Source: an uncultured delta proteobacterium
GTDB lineage: Bacteria; Myxococcota_A; Polyangia; Polyangiales; Polyangiaceae
DNA length: 33,218 bases
Assembly (NCBI GenBank): GCA_903892415.1
Contig: CAITIQ010000605.1
Span: forward strand, 1 to 33,218
Reading direction: 5' to 3'
A program made the position numbers and the translations under genes. The notes beneath the pieces are model-generated. The model saw nothing but the letters and a program-made list of their open reading frames with translations. It made no database searches and was not told the origin of the DNA. Shown here piece by piece: positions 1 to 7,584 of this stretch. The number at the start of each line of letters is the position of its first letter. Position 1 is the first letter of the stretch.

Positions 1-89
1 ACTGCTTCGTGCCCGCCTGCCGAATCGCCATTGATGCCTCCGTCACGACGCACATCACGCCGCGTCGCTGACGGTCTCACCCGGCTGGA

Positions 90-251
90 TCACGGACTCA
101 GGGAACGGTTGGGCGGACGGATACGCGCACCGCGCGCGGCCTCCGATAGCGGCTTCATGCTCGGGTTCCAGAAGCGTCCGTACGGTTTGTCTCGCACCTC
201 GGCGGGCGTAAGACCGAGCGATAGCCTTCTGCGCGGGGCGGGGTGACTCAT
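90..251 (-). CDS. Small 53-residue protein translationally coupled to the flavin oxidase
   Basis: This short frame starts with ATG at 251, which overlaps the TGA stop of the upstream oxidase in an ATGA arrangement typical of translational coupling. It runs 53 codons to TGA at 90-92. The predicted peptide is basic and contains the stretch LTPAEVRDKPYGRFWNP in its first half. It has no signal peptide or membrane segment, and I do not recognise a family. The case for a real gene rests on the overlap and the lack of any competing gene here. The short length and low-complexity tail argue for caution. It could be a chance frame, or the start of a gene truncated by local rearrangement. Confidence 0.4.
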   Translation of the reverse strand: MSHPAPRRRLSLGLTPAEVRDKPYGRFWNPSMKPLSEAARGARIRPPNRSLSP

Positions 252-1603
252 GGCCGGCCCATCCAGGTTTGGAACGTGCCTCGTGGATCGCGTTCAAGTC
301 GAATCGCGTCCAGCCTTTGCAGATGATCGTCGCTGACGAAGCGCGCTGGCCGCTCGCCGAGGTTCTCGTCGGCGAGCTGGCAACCGCTGGCGAGGTGTTG
401 CATGCGGCGCACGTTCGATACGGCCCAAGGCGCATAACGCGCGTCGTCTTCCGCTCGTTGCCAACAGCCGTAGAGCGCAAGGTAGGTCTCGTCCTCCATC
501 GAGAAGGCCATGCGCGCGTCACGCGCACCAGCCGGTGGCGACCAATTGAGCCACAATAGGTGCGAGGGCGGGGGAGGGAGCGTGCGCGCTGCGTGCTCGA
601 GGTGCGGCAAGAGCTCGTCCACGTGCGCGTGGGTCCACAGGTTGTCGACGCCGTATCGGGCGCTCGGGTAGTGCGTCATCACCAGGCGATAGAGCGCGCT
701 GAGCGGCACCGGCAGCATCGGGATCCGCCGCTTTGCGAGGCGACGAATCGGTGAATCGAGGAAGCGTAGGGCGCGCCAAGCGTCACGCAACGAATTGGCA
801 AACACAGGCGCAAACAGCTCGATGCCCGGGCCGCCCACCCCGAAGGCGTCGCCGGTGATCGCCAGCTGCAGCTCGACCGAGGCTGGGACCTCGGCGCGGA
901 TTGCGTGCATCCAACGCAAGACCGGCTCCAGGGCGGAGAGCGGGAAGGTCTGCCCGGCGGCTGCGGTTACGCGCGGTTTGTCGTAGACCTTGAGGTGAAA
1001 GCGCGTCACCACGCCGAAGAAGCCGGCTCCAGAGCCGCGCGCTGCCCAAAACAAATCTGCGTTCTCTTCTTCGCTCGCGTGCAGAAGCTCGCCCTCGGCG
1101 GTGACGATGTCCAGCCCGACCACGCTCATACAGGCCGGTCCAAAAGCGCGGCCGTTCCAGCCGAAGCCGCCTTGCAACAAGTAGCCGCCGACGCAAACGC
1201 CGAGGCAGTGGCCGGTCGGGAAGGCGAGCCCTTGGCGGCCGAGCATCGCCGCGAGCTCGTTGCTCTTGCGGCCTGGGCCGGTGGTCGCGCGACGGCGCGC
1301 CCGATCGACGGTTACTTCGTCGAGCGCCGCTACGTCGAGCAAAAGGCCATCGTCGCGCAGGTGGTTGCCCGACCAGCTGTGACCACCCGACTTCACGCTC
1401 ACCCGCAGCTCGCGTTTGGCCGCCCAACGCACCGCCGCGACAACGTCTACGACGTCCCGCGCGATCACGATCACCTCGGGGTAACGCGCCGGAACCCGCT
1501 GATTCCACATCGAGCCGGCGCGCGTAGCCTCATAATCGGCATCCCCGCGGCGAATCAGCCGCTGTTCGAAGGTGCCGCTGCGAAGAGGCGCTGACGTCGA
1601 CAT
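248..1603 (-). CDS. FAD-linked oxidase with BBE C-terminus (berberine bridge/GOOX-like)
   Basis: A 451-residue PCMH-type FAD-binding oxidoreductase. The N-terminal half holds the flavin-binding fold with the GGHS motif at residues 73-76. His75 is the expected 8-alpha-histidyl FAD attachment site. Cys133, in TGHCLGVCVGGY, aligns with the 6-S-cysteinyl site of gluco-oligosaccharide and berberine-bridge oxidases, so bicovalent flavinylation is plausible. The last ~45 residues match a BBE domain. The family oxidises alcohols, sugars or alkaloid-like substrates using O2, and the substrate here cannot be told. No signal peptide is visible, which suggests a cytosolic enzyme. The ATG at 1603 is chosen because the longer frame upstream only runs antisense through the neighbouring thioredoxin-fold gene. 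The gene is divergent from that neighbour. Confidence 0.88.
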   Translation of the reverse strand: MSTSAPLRSGTFEQRLIRRGDADYEATRAGSMWNQRVPARYPEVIVIARDVVDVVAAVRWAAKRELRVSVKSGGHSWSGNHLRDDGLLLDVAALDEVTVDRARRRATTGPGRKSNELAAMLGRQGLAFPTGHCLGVCVGGYLLQGGFGWNGRAFGPACMSVVGLDIVTAEGELLHASEEENADLFWAARGSGAGFFGVVTRFHLKVYDKPRVTAAAGQTFPLSALEPVLRWMHAIRAEVPASVELQLAITGDAFGVGGPGIELFAPVFANSLRDAWRALRFLDSPIRRLAKRRIPMLPVPLSALYRLVMTHYPSARYGVDNLWTHAHVDELLPHLEHAARTLPPPPSHLLWLNWSPPAGARDARMAFSMEDETYLALYGCWQRAEDDARYAPWAVSNVRRMQHLASGCQLADENLGERPARFVSDDHLQRLDAIRLERDPRGTFQTWMGRP

Positions 1604-1729
1604 TGGTTCGATCGTGCGCCGCCCAGATCGGCCGAGTTGGCCGAATATGGCCAGCCGCTGGGCGTCTGCGGCGAGCGTGCGATCACGGTTGGTGGAAAGG
1701 CCGCCGCAAGCCGATAGACTCGCACTTCG

Positions 1730-2395
1730 ATGGCACGCCGCACCGTCCGCTTCTTGTTCGACTACATCTCGCCGTACGCCTACCTCGCGTGGACGCAGGT
1801 CGGGCCGGTGTTGGCGCGGCAAGACGCCGATCTCGAGCTCGTTCCGATCCTGTTTGCGGCGCTGCTCGACGCGCTCGGCACCAAAGGTCCCGCCGAGATC
1901 CCGCCCAAACGACTGTGGGTATTCAAAGATACCTTCCGCCACGCGGCCCACTTCGGCGTGCCCTTCGCCCCGCCGCCGGCGCATCCTTTCAATCCGCTGT
2001 TGGCCCTTCGGTTGACGGCGGCGCCAATGGAAGAACCGCAGCGCAAAGCGCTTTGCGACCTGCTGTTCAAAGCCACCTGGGGCGGAGGGCCCGGCGTGAT
2101 CGATGAGGCGGCGCTCTCGACGCTGATGAAGGACGCCGGCTTCGACGCCGAACAGCTGCTGGCGGCCGCGAAGAGCGATGAGGTCAAAGCCAAGGTGCGC
2201 GACAACACCGAAGCGGCGTTGCAAGCGGGCGCCTTCGGCGTGCCCAGCTTTTTGGTCGGCGACGAGCTGTTTTGGGGGCTTGATTCGCTGGGTCACCTCG
2301 AGCGCCATTTGGCCGGCCAAGACCCACTGACGCCGGCCGACCTCGAACGTTGGCGTGAGCTGCCGGCCGCGAGCCACCGGCCGAAGGGCCGCTGA
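1730..2395 (+). CDS. DsbA-family / 2-hydroxychromene-2-carboxylate isomerase-like protein
   Basis: A 221-residue protein of the thioredoxin-fold DsbA superfamily, in the HCCA-isomerase (kappa-class GST-like) branch. The N-terminus carries FDYISPYAYLA, where Ser14 replaces the CxxC motif of oxidases and acts as the glutathione-activating residue in this branch. The central part is the helical insertion. The C-terminus has the cis-proline loop at GVPSF (residues 170-174), followed by the FWGLDSL motif. Such enzymes perform glutathione-dependent isomerisation in aromatic degradation, but many homologs have unknown substrates. No signal peptide is present, so it is cytosolic. It is divergent from the flavin oxidase, and a joint role in aromatic or redox metabolism is only a guess. 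Its stop lies 2 bp before a broken sigma-54 activator fragment. Confidence 0.88.
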   Translation: MARRTVRFLFDYISPYAYLAWTQVGPVLARQDADLELVPILFAALLDALGTKGPAEIPPKRLWVFKDTFRHAAHFGVPFAPPPAHPFNPLLALRLTAAPMEEPQRKALCDLLFKATWGGGPGVIDEAALSTLMKDAGFDAEQLLAAAKSDEVKAKVRDNTEAALQAGAFGVPSFLVGDELFWGLDSLGHLERHLAGQDPLTPADLERWRELPAASHRPKGR

Positions 2396-2397
2396 GC

Positions 2398-2805
2398 GTG
2401 CCGATGGCCTGCCCGATCCCGAAGGGCGGTGTCCAGTCCGTGAGCGAGGGGAAGTTTCGCAGCGATCTCTACCATCGCTTGACGGAGCCAGTGGTGACGG
2501 TGCCGCCGCTTTCGAGCCGGCGTGAAGAGCTGAGCTACTTGATCGCGATCGCGGTGCGCAAGGTCGCGCCGGAGCTGCGTATCAGCGCCAAGTTCGTCGA
2601 AGCGTGCTTGTTGCGTCGCTGGCCCGGCAACGTGCGCGAGCTGCTGAGCGAGACGGCGCAGGCGGCGCGACAAACGCTGACGACGGGCGAAGAGACCGTC
2701 GGTCCGGAGCACCTGAGCAAGACGGCGGGGCTCGAACTCGGCCCTAGCGAGGACGAACGCGAAGCCTCGATCCGCGCTGGTTCCCCGCGCGGCCGAGGTG
2801 AGCGA
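2398..2805 (+). pseudogene. Remnant of a sigma-54 activator AAA+ domain (C-terminal part only)
   Basis: About 136 codons match the end of a sigma-54 enhancer-binding protein. They contain GKFRSDLYHRL (after Walker B), the PPLSSRREE segment, and the sensor-2 motif WPGNVREL, followed by an HL-containing lid helix. Walker A, the GAFTGA loop and Walker B are all missing, and no Fis-type helix-turn-helix follows. It therefore cannot work as an ATPase or a DNA-binding activator. Homology starts abruptly about 15 codons in, 2 bp after the upstream gene's stop, which suggests a deletion joined the two. The frame stays open into the DUF1028 gene, so a fusion protein could in principle be made. The strong ribosome site of the downstream gene argues against that. 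Confidence 0.75.
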
Positions 2806-3783
2806 GTGCAACGGCCGTCGAGCGGGGGGCGCGCGATAGCGGTATGCGGCTTGGCGCTGGCGCTGGCGCTGGCGCTGTTCCTACCCGCGCCGGCCGAAGC
2901 GACCTACTCGGTCCTCGCTTACGACCGCGCAACCGGGACCTTCGGTGGAGCGGTGGCATCGTGCGTGCCGCTCGATACGGTGGAGCTTGTGTACGGCGCT
3001 ACGAACGCTGACGCAGCTGCGCGCGGCGCCGTGATGACGCAGTCGTACTTGCTGGCCGGCGCGAACGAAAACGCGGTGGAGGCGCTCGGGAAGGGCATGG
3101 CGGCGGAGGCGGTGCTCAGCGCGCTGATCGACCCGGCTTACGATCCGTCGTTCGCGCTGCGCCAGTACGCCGTGCTGGATGAGCGCGGCGCGATCGCGAA
3201 CTTCACTGGGCCGGAGGCGCTCAGCCTCGCGCAACATCAGAGCTTTGAGATCGGTGATTTCGTTGCTTCGGTGCAAGGCAACATCCTCACCGACGCGGCC
3301 ACGCTCGCGCTCGCCCAGCAGGCGTTTGTCGGGGCTGAGAACTGTGGTTTGGGCGAACGGCTATTGCGCGCTCTCGAGGCTGCCGGCGCGAATCTGCACG
3401 GTGATTCGCGTTGCCTCGTCTACCGAAAGCCAGCGCTCTCGGCCACCCTCGCGCTCGACCCACGCGACGGCCCGCCACTGCGCCTCTCCGCCGATACCGC
3501 CGCCGAAGTAGCAGAGAACCCAGTCGCGTTGCTGCGCGCTTCCTTCGATGCGGTGGCCGCGGATGCGTGCAAAGCGCCGCCGGTCGCAGGGCCGGGGGGA
3601 GGCAGCGGGGAGGGCGGTGCGAGCTCGGGGAGCGGGCAGGGTGCGAGCGGGGAGGGCGCAAGCCCGGCCTCCGGCGCGAGCGACGCCGGCGGATGCGCGC
3701 ACGCGCCGACGGAGCGGTCGCCCGGGTGGGTCGTCGCTTTGGCGCTGCTCGCCGCCGTGAGGGCCAGGCGCAGGGCGGGATAG
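2806..3783 (+). CDS. Secreted DUF1028 (Ntn-hydrolase-like) protein with MYXO-CTERM-like tail
   Basis: A 325-residue protein from GTG 2806, preceded by a good ribosome site (GAGGTGAG at 2795-2802). Residues ~9-32 form a signal peptide with an Ala-Leu core encoded by a GCGCTG tandem repeat. Cleavage after AEA would leave Thr33 at the mature N-terminus (TYSVLAYD). This matches cytosolic DUF1028 proteins, which begin Met-Thr-Phe-Ser. DUF1028 belongs to the Ntn-hydrolase clan, so Thr33 is the likely nucleophile. The family block continues to about residue 235, with conserved stretches VMTQSYL and VQGNIL. A Gly/Ser-rich linker follows. The end has a Cys, a hydrophobic stretch and an Arg-rich tail (GGCAHAPTERS...RARRR), the layout of MYXO-CTERM sorting signals. 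The enzyme is probably surface-exposed, with unknown substrate. Confidence 0.8.
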   Translation: MQRPSSGGRAIAVCGLALALALALFLPAPAEATYSVLAYDRATGTFGGAVASCVPLDTVELVYGATNADAAARGAVMTQSYLLAGANENAVEALGKGMAAEAVLSALIDPAYDPSFALRQYAVLDERGAIANFTGPEALSLAQHQSFEIGDFVASVQGNILTDAATLALAQQAFVGAENCGLGERLLRALEAAGANLHGDSRCLVYRKPALSATLALDPRDGPPLRLSADTAAEVAENPVALLRASFDAVAADACKAPPVAGPGGGSGEGGASSGSGQGASGEGASPASGASDAGGCAHAPTERSPGWVVALALLAAVRARRRAG

Positions 3784-3837
3784 GCGCAGTGCGGGCTAGG
3801 CGCCGTGCGGGCTAGGCGCGGGGCGGGCTAGGCGCAG
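3781..3837. repeat. 16-bp tandem repeat, about 3.5 copies
   Basis: Three full units of a 16-base repeat (TAGGCGCAGTGCGGGC and variants) start at 3781, 3797 and 3813. A partial fourth unit starts at 3829. The first unit begins with the TAG stop codon of the DUF1028 gene, so the repeat lies just downstream of that gene and ends before the next one. Units differ at one or two positions. The likely origin is replication slippage. Confidence 0.85.
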
Positions 3838-3858
3838 TCGGTGATAACGTGCCCCCGC

Positions 3859-4215
3859 ATGAGGTGGTTGGGGTTTGGAACGGGAGGCACGTTGGCGCTC
3901 GTTGCTTTGAGCTTCGGGCTCGCGCGATCCACCGGCCTGGCGTTCTTCATCTTGTTGATCGCGACGGGCGGCGCGATGGCCCTCACCGGCACCGCCATCC
4001 AGTACTACACCCCCACCGGCCGCCCCTCCGACCTCGCGCTCTTCGCCGGCAAATTTCGTGACCCCGAGGACGAACTCGAACGCCGAATCGAGGCTCGCGA
4101 GCGCTTGCGACCGGTCGTACGAGCCGAGCTCCCCCTCATGCTGGAGATCGGTCGCGCCCTGACCTTCGCCGGCGTGCTGTGTGGCGTGCTCGGCCTGATC
4201 CTCAGTCGGCGCTGA
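3859..4215 (+). CDS. Small membrane protein, unknown function
   Basis: A 118-residue protein from ATG 3859. A GTG six codons upstream is an alternative start but lies next to the tandem repeat. Hydropathy suggests two adjacent transmembrane helices in the first ~45 residues and one at the C-terminus, ending in an Arg-Arg tail. Between them lies a charged segment of about 45 residues (DPEDELERRIEARERLRP), probably a cytoplasmic helix. No family was recognised. It is on the same strand as the DUF1028 gene but separated by the tandem repeat. Confidence 0.6.
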   Translation: MRWLGFGTGGTLALVALSFGLARSTGLAFFILLIATGGAMALTGTAIQYYTPTGRPSDLALFAGKFRDPEDELERRIEARERLRPVVRAELPLMLEIGRALTFAGVLCGVLGLILSRR

Positions 4216-4331
4216 ACGGGCCTCGCGGCGGCGCGGCCAGCGGCGTGGATGGGGCTCGCGGGGGCGCCGTCGAGCTGGCCGCTTTCGGTCGTCAGCACCG
4301 GCCCGCCTGGCGCAGCCCAGCCAACGGCGGC

Positions 4332-4372
4332 GACATTGGGGCCTGCGATAAACCATCGCTCGGCCCGATGTC
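4332..4372. repeat. 41-bp palindromic repeat, copy 1
   Basis: An imperfect inverted repeat. The left arm GACATTGGGGCC (4332-4343) pairs with GGCCCGATGTC (4362-4372), around a centre containing GCGATAAACCATCG. The same 41-bp element occurs at 4531-4571 in this orientation, and at 27488-27528 and 27676-27716 in the opposite orientation. Confidence 0.85.
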
Positions 4373-4530
4373 ACCGCACCGCAAGCGCGACCACCGAACG
4401 GGGCCGGCTGCTCCGATAGCCGTTCGCGCCGAAGGTCGTCGGGGCCCACGAAGGCAGCAGCTCTCGCGCAATTCCCATAAGCAATCGCCGCAAGTTCGCG
4501 GCTCAGCGCGGCCCATCGAACGGCGGCTGC

Positions 4531-4571
4531 GACATTGGGGCCCGCGATAAACCATCGCTCGGCCCAATGTC
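4531..4571. repeat. 41-bp palindromic repeat, copy 2
   Basis: The same element as copy 1, 199 bp downstream and in the same orientation. Its arms are GACATTGGGGCC and GGCCCAATGTC with the shared centre GCGATAAACCATCG. The left flank (GAACGGCGGC) is also shared with copy 1 and resembles the flank of the 27-kb copies, so the repeat unit is larger than the palindrome. Confidence 0.85.
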
Positions 4572-4620
4572 GCGCCCAGCGCCCGCGCGACCGCCCCTCC
4601 GACCTCGATGCCCGGCCCTG

Positions 4621-4670
4621 GTGCGACAGATCGGCCGGTGTCACGGCGAGACTCGGCGCAATGTCGGGCC
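4621..4670 (+). repeat. 50-bp dispersed repeat, copy A
   Basis: The segment starting GTGCGACAGATCG matches 27327-27376 at most of its 50 positions with no gaps. It ends in an ATGTCG motif that resembles the outer end of the 41-bp palindrome. It lies 50 bp after palindrome copy 2. At the 27-kb locus it lies upstream of the palindromes. Confidence 0.75.
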
Positions 4671-4813
4671 GCTCGCCCGCGCTGCCCCGCGCTGCTGCTC
4701 GCCCGGTACGCGCTCACTCTCCGCTCGGCGCACGCGCTGCTCGCCGCGGTGGGCGCGCGCTCTCCGCTCCCAAGGTGCTTGAGTCCGAGCGCGCGCTGGT
4801 CGATACGGCGCGC

Positions 4814-5677
4814 ATGCGCTGCCGGCTCTGTCGGAACGAAATGGTCTACGTGCACGGTCACGCTGCGTGCGTCGCGGGCGGCTGCCCGATGCGCGGCGCG
4901 AACCAGGCCGAATGCTGCGACGGTGAGACGATTGAGCAGTGCCCGCTGCCCACCTCCGACGTCGCTGCGGGCTCGTCTTTGGGCCGCGTCGAGGAGTGGA
5001 CCTTGCCCAGGATTCGCGAGGTCATCGGGACCGCGCCGCTCGCGGCGATCGCCGGTGAGGCGCGCGCGTTGCTCGGCGCCGACCTCGACCCGGGCCACGA
5101 TTTCGAGCACGCGCTCCGGGTCGCGCTGTTCACGATGCGGCTCGGAGAGGGCGCGTTCGAGGCGCGGCTGGGCGTCGCCGCGGCGCTGCTCCACGACGTG
5201 GTGAACGTGCCGAAGAACCACCCGGATCGCGCGAAGGCGAGCGAGAAGAGCGCCGAGGTGGCCGACGGGCTGCTCGCGCGGGAGGGCTACTCAGCGGGCG
5301 AGCGCCGGCTCGTGTGCGAGGCCATCCGCGACCACAGCTACAGCCGCGGCGCGGTGCCGACCTCGACGCTCGGGCGCTGTTTGCAAGACGCCGATCGACT
5401 CGAGGCGCTCGGGGTGCTCGGCGTCTTCCGGACGATCTCGACCGGCACGCGGCTCGGCGGTCGCTACTTCCACGCGGAGGATCCGTGGGCGGAGGGCCGA
5501 AGCCTCGACGACAAGGCCTTCAGCGTCGATCACTTCTTCGTGAAGCTGTTCAAGCTCGCGGCGACGATGACGACCCCCGCCGGGCGCGCGGTGGCCCTGC
5601 GCCGCACCGAGCGGATGCGCGCGATGCTGGCGGATCTGGGCGAAGAGCTCGGGGTTCCCTTCCGCGAGCCTCACTGA
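4814..5677 (+). CDS. YedJ-like HD-domain phosphohydrolase with N-terminal Cys-rich motif
   Basis: A 287-residue protein. The first ~35 residues hold Cys3, Cys6, Cys19, Cys24, Cys34 and Cys35, which look like a small zinc-binding knuckle. The HD domain follows: His95-Asp96 with His99, then His127-Asp128 (LLHDVVNVPKNHP), and the distal Asp in LQDADRLEALG (residues 190-200). The block from HDFEHALRV through DDKAFSVDHFFVKLFKL resembles the YedJ family of metal-dependent HD hydrolases, whose physiological substrates are not settled. No signal peptide is present, so it is cytosolic. ATG 4814 is chosen because the family-like sequence begins there, and the longer frame extends into repeat DNA. The N-terminal Cys cluster is an addition not found in YedJ itself. 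Confidence 0.82.
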   Translation: MRCRLCRNEMVYVHGHAACVAGGCPMRGANQAECCDGETIEQCPLPTSDVAAGSSLGRVEEWTLPRIREVIGTAPLAAIAGEARALLGADLDPGHDFEHALRVALFTMRLGEGAFEARLGVAAALLHDVVNVPKNHPDRAKASEKSAEVADGLLAREGYSAGERRLVCEAIRDHSYSRGAVPTSTLGRCLQDADRLEALGVLGVFRTISTGTRLGGRYFHAEDPWAEGRSLDDKAFSVDHFFVKLFKLAATMTTPAGRAVALRRTERMRAMLADLGEELGVPFREPH

Positions 5678-5739
5678 AGGTTATTGCGGCGCGGTTCTCT
5701 CCTCGGCGGCGCACAAGCGGGCGAGAGACGCGCCTTGAC

Positions 5740-5757
5740 TCGGCGCTTCGGCGCCGA
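5740..5757. terminator. UUCG-tetraloop hairpin
   Basis: A 7-bp perfect stem (TCGGCGC / GCGCCGA) closes a TTCG tetraloop, a very stable RNA hairpin, between the HD hydrolase and the next lipoprotein. There is no T-run after it, so it may be a transcript-stabilising or attenuating hairpin and not a classical intrinsic terminator. Confidence 0.4.
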
Positions 5758-5769
5758 CACGTTAGCCGC

Positions 5770-7551
5770 ATGACGCGCGCGTCCCTCTCTATGCTGCTCG
5801 TCGTCGGCTGGTTCATCGTGCTCGCGGGCTGCGCGCGGAGCCCCGCGGCTGCGTCGGTCGGGCCGCAAGCCACGGAGCCCGCTCCGCTGAAAGCTTGCGA
5901 CGACGTCTCGACGTGCGCGAGCGCGTGCGCTGAGCGAGGTGGAGAGCCGTGCAAACGTGCGTGGGAGCTGCTGCGGGATGATCCGCTCGCGGCCGACGTT
6001 ACGCAAACGCTCTCGATCCTCGATCGCGCGTGCGACGCTGGTGAGCCCCGCGCGTGCCAGGCGTTGGTGCCGATCGTCGCGGGGGCGCCCGGCTTGCCCA
6101 GCGACCTTGCGCGGAGAGAGCGCGCTGTCGCGCGCCAATGTGAGCTCGGCGTTTCCACGGCGTGCGTGGTGGCGGGGCTGAACGCTTCTGCTGGAGAGGA
6201 CCTCGGGGCAGTACTCGCGGCCCGGCCGGTGGTGGAGAAGCTCTGTTCCGCCGGAGACGTACAGGGGTGCATTTTGTGGGCAGGCTTCGCGCCGGAGAAG
6301 GCCGCGGAGGCGTCGTCGCGGGCCTTCCTACTCGCGGAAGAGCGATGTCTCGCAAAGGAGCGAGACGGCTGCGAGCTGGCCAGCCAAGCGGCCTCGCTGC
6401 CTTTGGGCGTCCCGGAGCTCCAGGGCCCGGCGGGCCGACTGCGTTGGCGGCGGTTCCTCCGCGTCGGTTGCGAACTTGGGCACGCGGAATCGTGTCTTGA
6501 GGCCGCTGATTTCGATGGCTCGGAGACGCCGGAGCAGATGCGGGCGAGCGACTCGCTCGGTCTGCTGGACCGCTCGTGTGAGCGCGGCTCGACGGTCGGA
6601 TGTCTCATGCTCGCGAAGGCCTTCGGCGCGACTGGCGGGACGGGCGCGGCGCGAGGCGACGCTCGCGCGCAGGCGGCCACGGCGCGCGGGCTCGCGCTGG
6701 CCCGGAACGGCTGCGAGCTGGGCGACGCGCAGGACTGCAGAACCCTCGCGCTGAGCTTGCCGCTGCAGGGTGAACAGAAGGCGAAAGAGGTCGGCGCGTG
6801 GCTCGCTTCCGTCTGTGAGCGACCGAGCCCTTCGACCTGCAGTGACCTTGCAGACGGCCTTTCGGCGTGGCCCGCCCTCCGTAGCACCCCCGAGTTCTTC
6901 GAGCTCAAGCGGCGGTCATGCGCCGCGGGGTATCCCTTCGCTTGCCCCGACCCGATGCGCAAGCTGGGCGTCTACGTTCCGATCGACGCGGTCATCGTCG
7001 ACCGTCGTGGGCGCCTCGAATGGGCGGCGCCGGAGTCGCAACCGACGCTCGACGCTGCAGGCGGGAAAAAGGCGCCATGCGAGCGAGGTGCGCGCCTCCC
7101 GTCCGAGGGCGACCTCGCGACGCTCGTCGGGAACGATGGCGCGCTGCGCGAGTTCATCCGGGACACCACTCCGAAGCGTGCGGCGCTCGCCAGCGCGAGC
7201 AAACGCGGCAGCTTCGATCTGGAGCGCGCGAGCTACGCCCTCGACGCCTCCCCGGTCGTCGCGCGTTGCGTGCGCCCGCTGGCGAAGGGCGCTAAGCCGA
7301 CGGAGCCTACGCTGCATTTGCAGGCCTCCGGTGCAGACCTCGTGGCGAGCCTGCGCCCTTCGTCGGGAGCTGCCACCACTACGCGTGACGCCGTTGAGGC
7401 GCTCTGGCTTGCGCTCCCCGCACGGGAGGACGGCCGAGGTCCGACGCTCGAGATCGTGGCAGCGAAGGACGTCGCTTGGCCGCTCGTCGCGAGGGTCGTC
7501 GCCGAGGCGCGCAAGCAGGGTTGGATCGTGCGGCGGATCTGGATCGAGTAA
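5770..7551 (+). CDS. Cys-rich lipoprotein with Sel1-like repeats
   Basis: A 593-residue predicted lipoprotein. A hydrophobic signal ends in LAGC with Cys21 as the lipid-attachment residue. Residues ~40-390 contain repeated segments of the form C-[DE]-x-G-x-x-x-[AS]-C (for example CDAGEPRAC, CELGVSTAC, CELGHAESC). These resemble the Cys-containing helix-turn-helix units of Sel1/TPR-like repeats stabilised by disulfides. The last ~75 residues (LEIVAAKDVAWPLVARVVAEARKQGW) resemble the periplasmic domain of ExbD/TolR proteins. The likely role is an envelope scaffold or binding protein, but no function is established. The start is the only ATG giving a signal peptide. An antisense-like extension upstream overlaps the HD hydrolase and is rejected. 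Confidence 0.75.
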   Translation: MTRASLSMLLVVGWFIVLAGCARSPAAASVGPQATEPAPLKACDDVSTCASACAERGGEPCKRAWELLRDDPLAADVTQTLSILDRACDAGEPRACQALVPIVAGAPGLPSDLARRERAVARQCELGVSTACVVAGLNASAGEDLGAVLAARPVVEKLCSAGDVQGCILWAGFAPEKAAEASSRAFLLAEERCLAKERDGCELASQAASLPLGVPELQGPAGRLRWRRFLRVGCELGHAESCLEAADFDGSETPEQMRASDSLGLLDRSCERGSTVGCLMLAKAFGATGGTGAARGDARAQAATARGLALARNGCELGDAQDCRTLALSLPLQGEQKAKEVGAWLASVCERPSPSTCSDLADGLSAWPALRSTPEFFELKRRSCAAGYPFACPDPMRKLGVYVPIDAVIVDRRGRLEWAAPESQPTLDAAGGKKAPCERGARLPSEGDLATLVGNDGALREFIRDTTPKRAALASASKRGSFDLERASYALDASPVVARCVRPLAKGAKPTEPTLHLQASGADLVASLRPSSGAATTTRDAVEALWLALPAREDGRGPTLEIVAAKDVAWPLVARVVAEARKQGWIVRRIWIE

Positions 7552-7584
7552 CCGCACGTCCGTGCTACGCCCCAGCAACGTTCG

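Larger units (their letters stand above)
4216..4813. other. Gene-free repeat-bearing region
   Basis: No convincing gene lies in these 598 bases. Long frames cross it on both strands, but their predicted peptides are the repetitive Arg/Ala-rich products of GC-rich non-coding DNA. They also change content where the palindromes occur. The region holds two copies of a 41-bp palindrome and one copy of a 50-bp element that also occurs near 27.3 kb. The start of the HD hydrolase is placed after it, at 4814. Confidence 0.7.

Noticed and set aside
4292..5221. Long minus-strand frame across the 4-kb repeats and HD hydrolase
   Set aside because: It is antisense to a clear HD hydrolase and crosses palindromes. 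The peptide is repetitive and has no domain.
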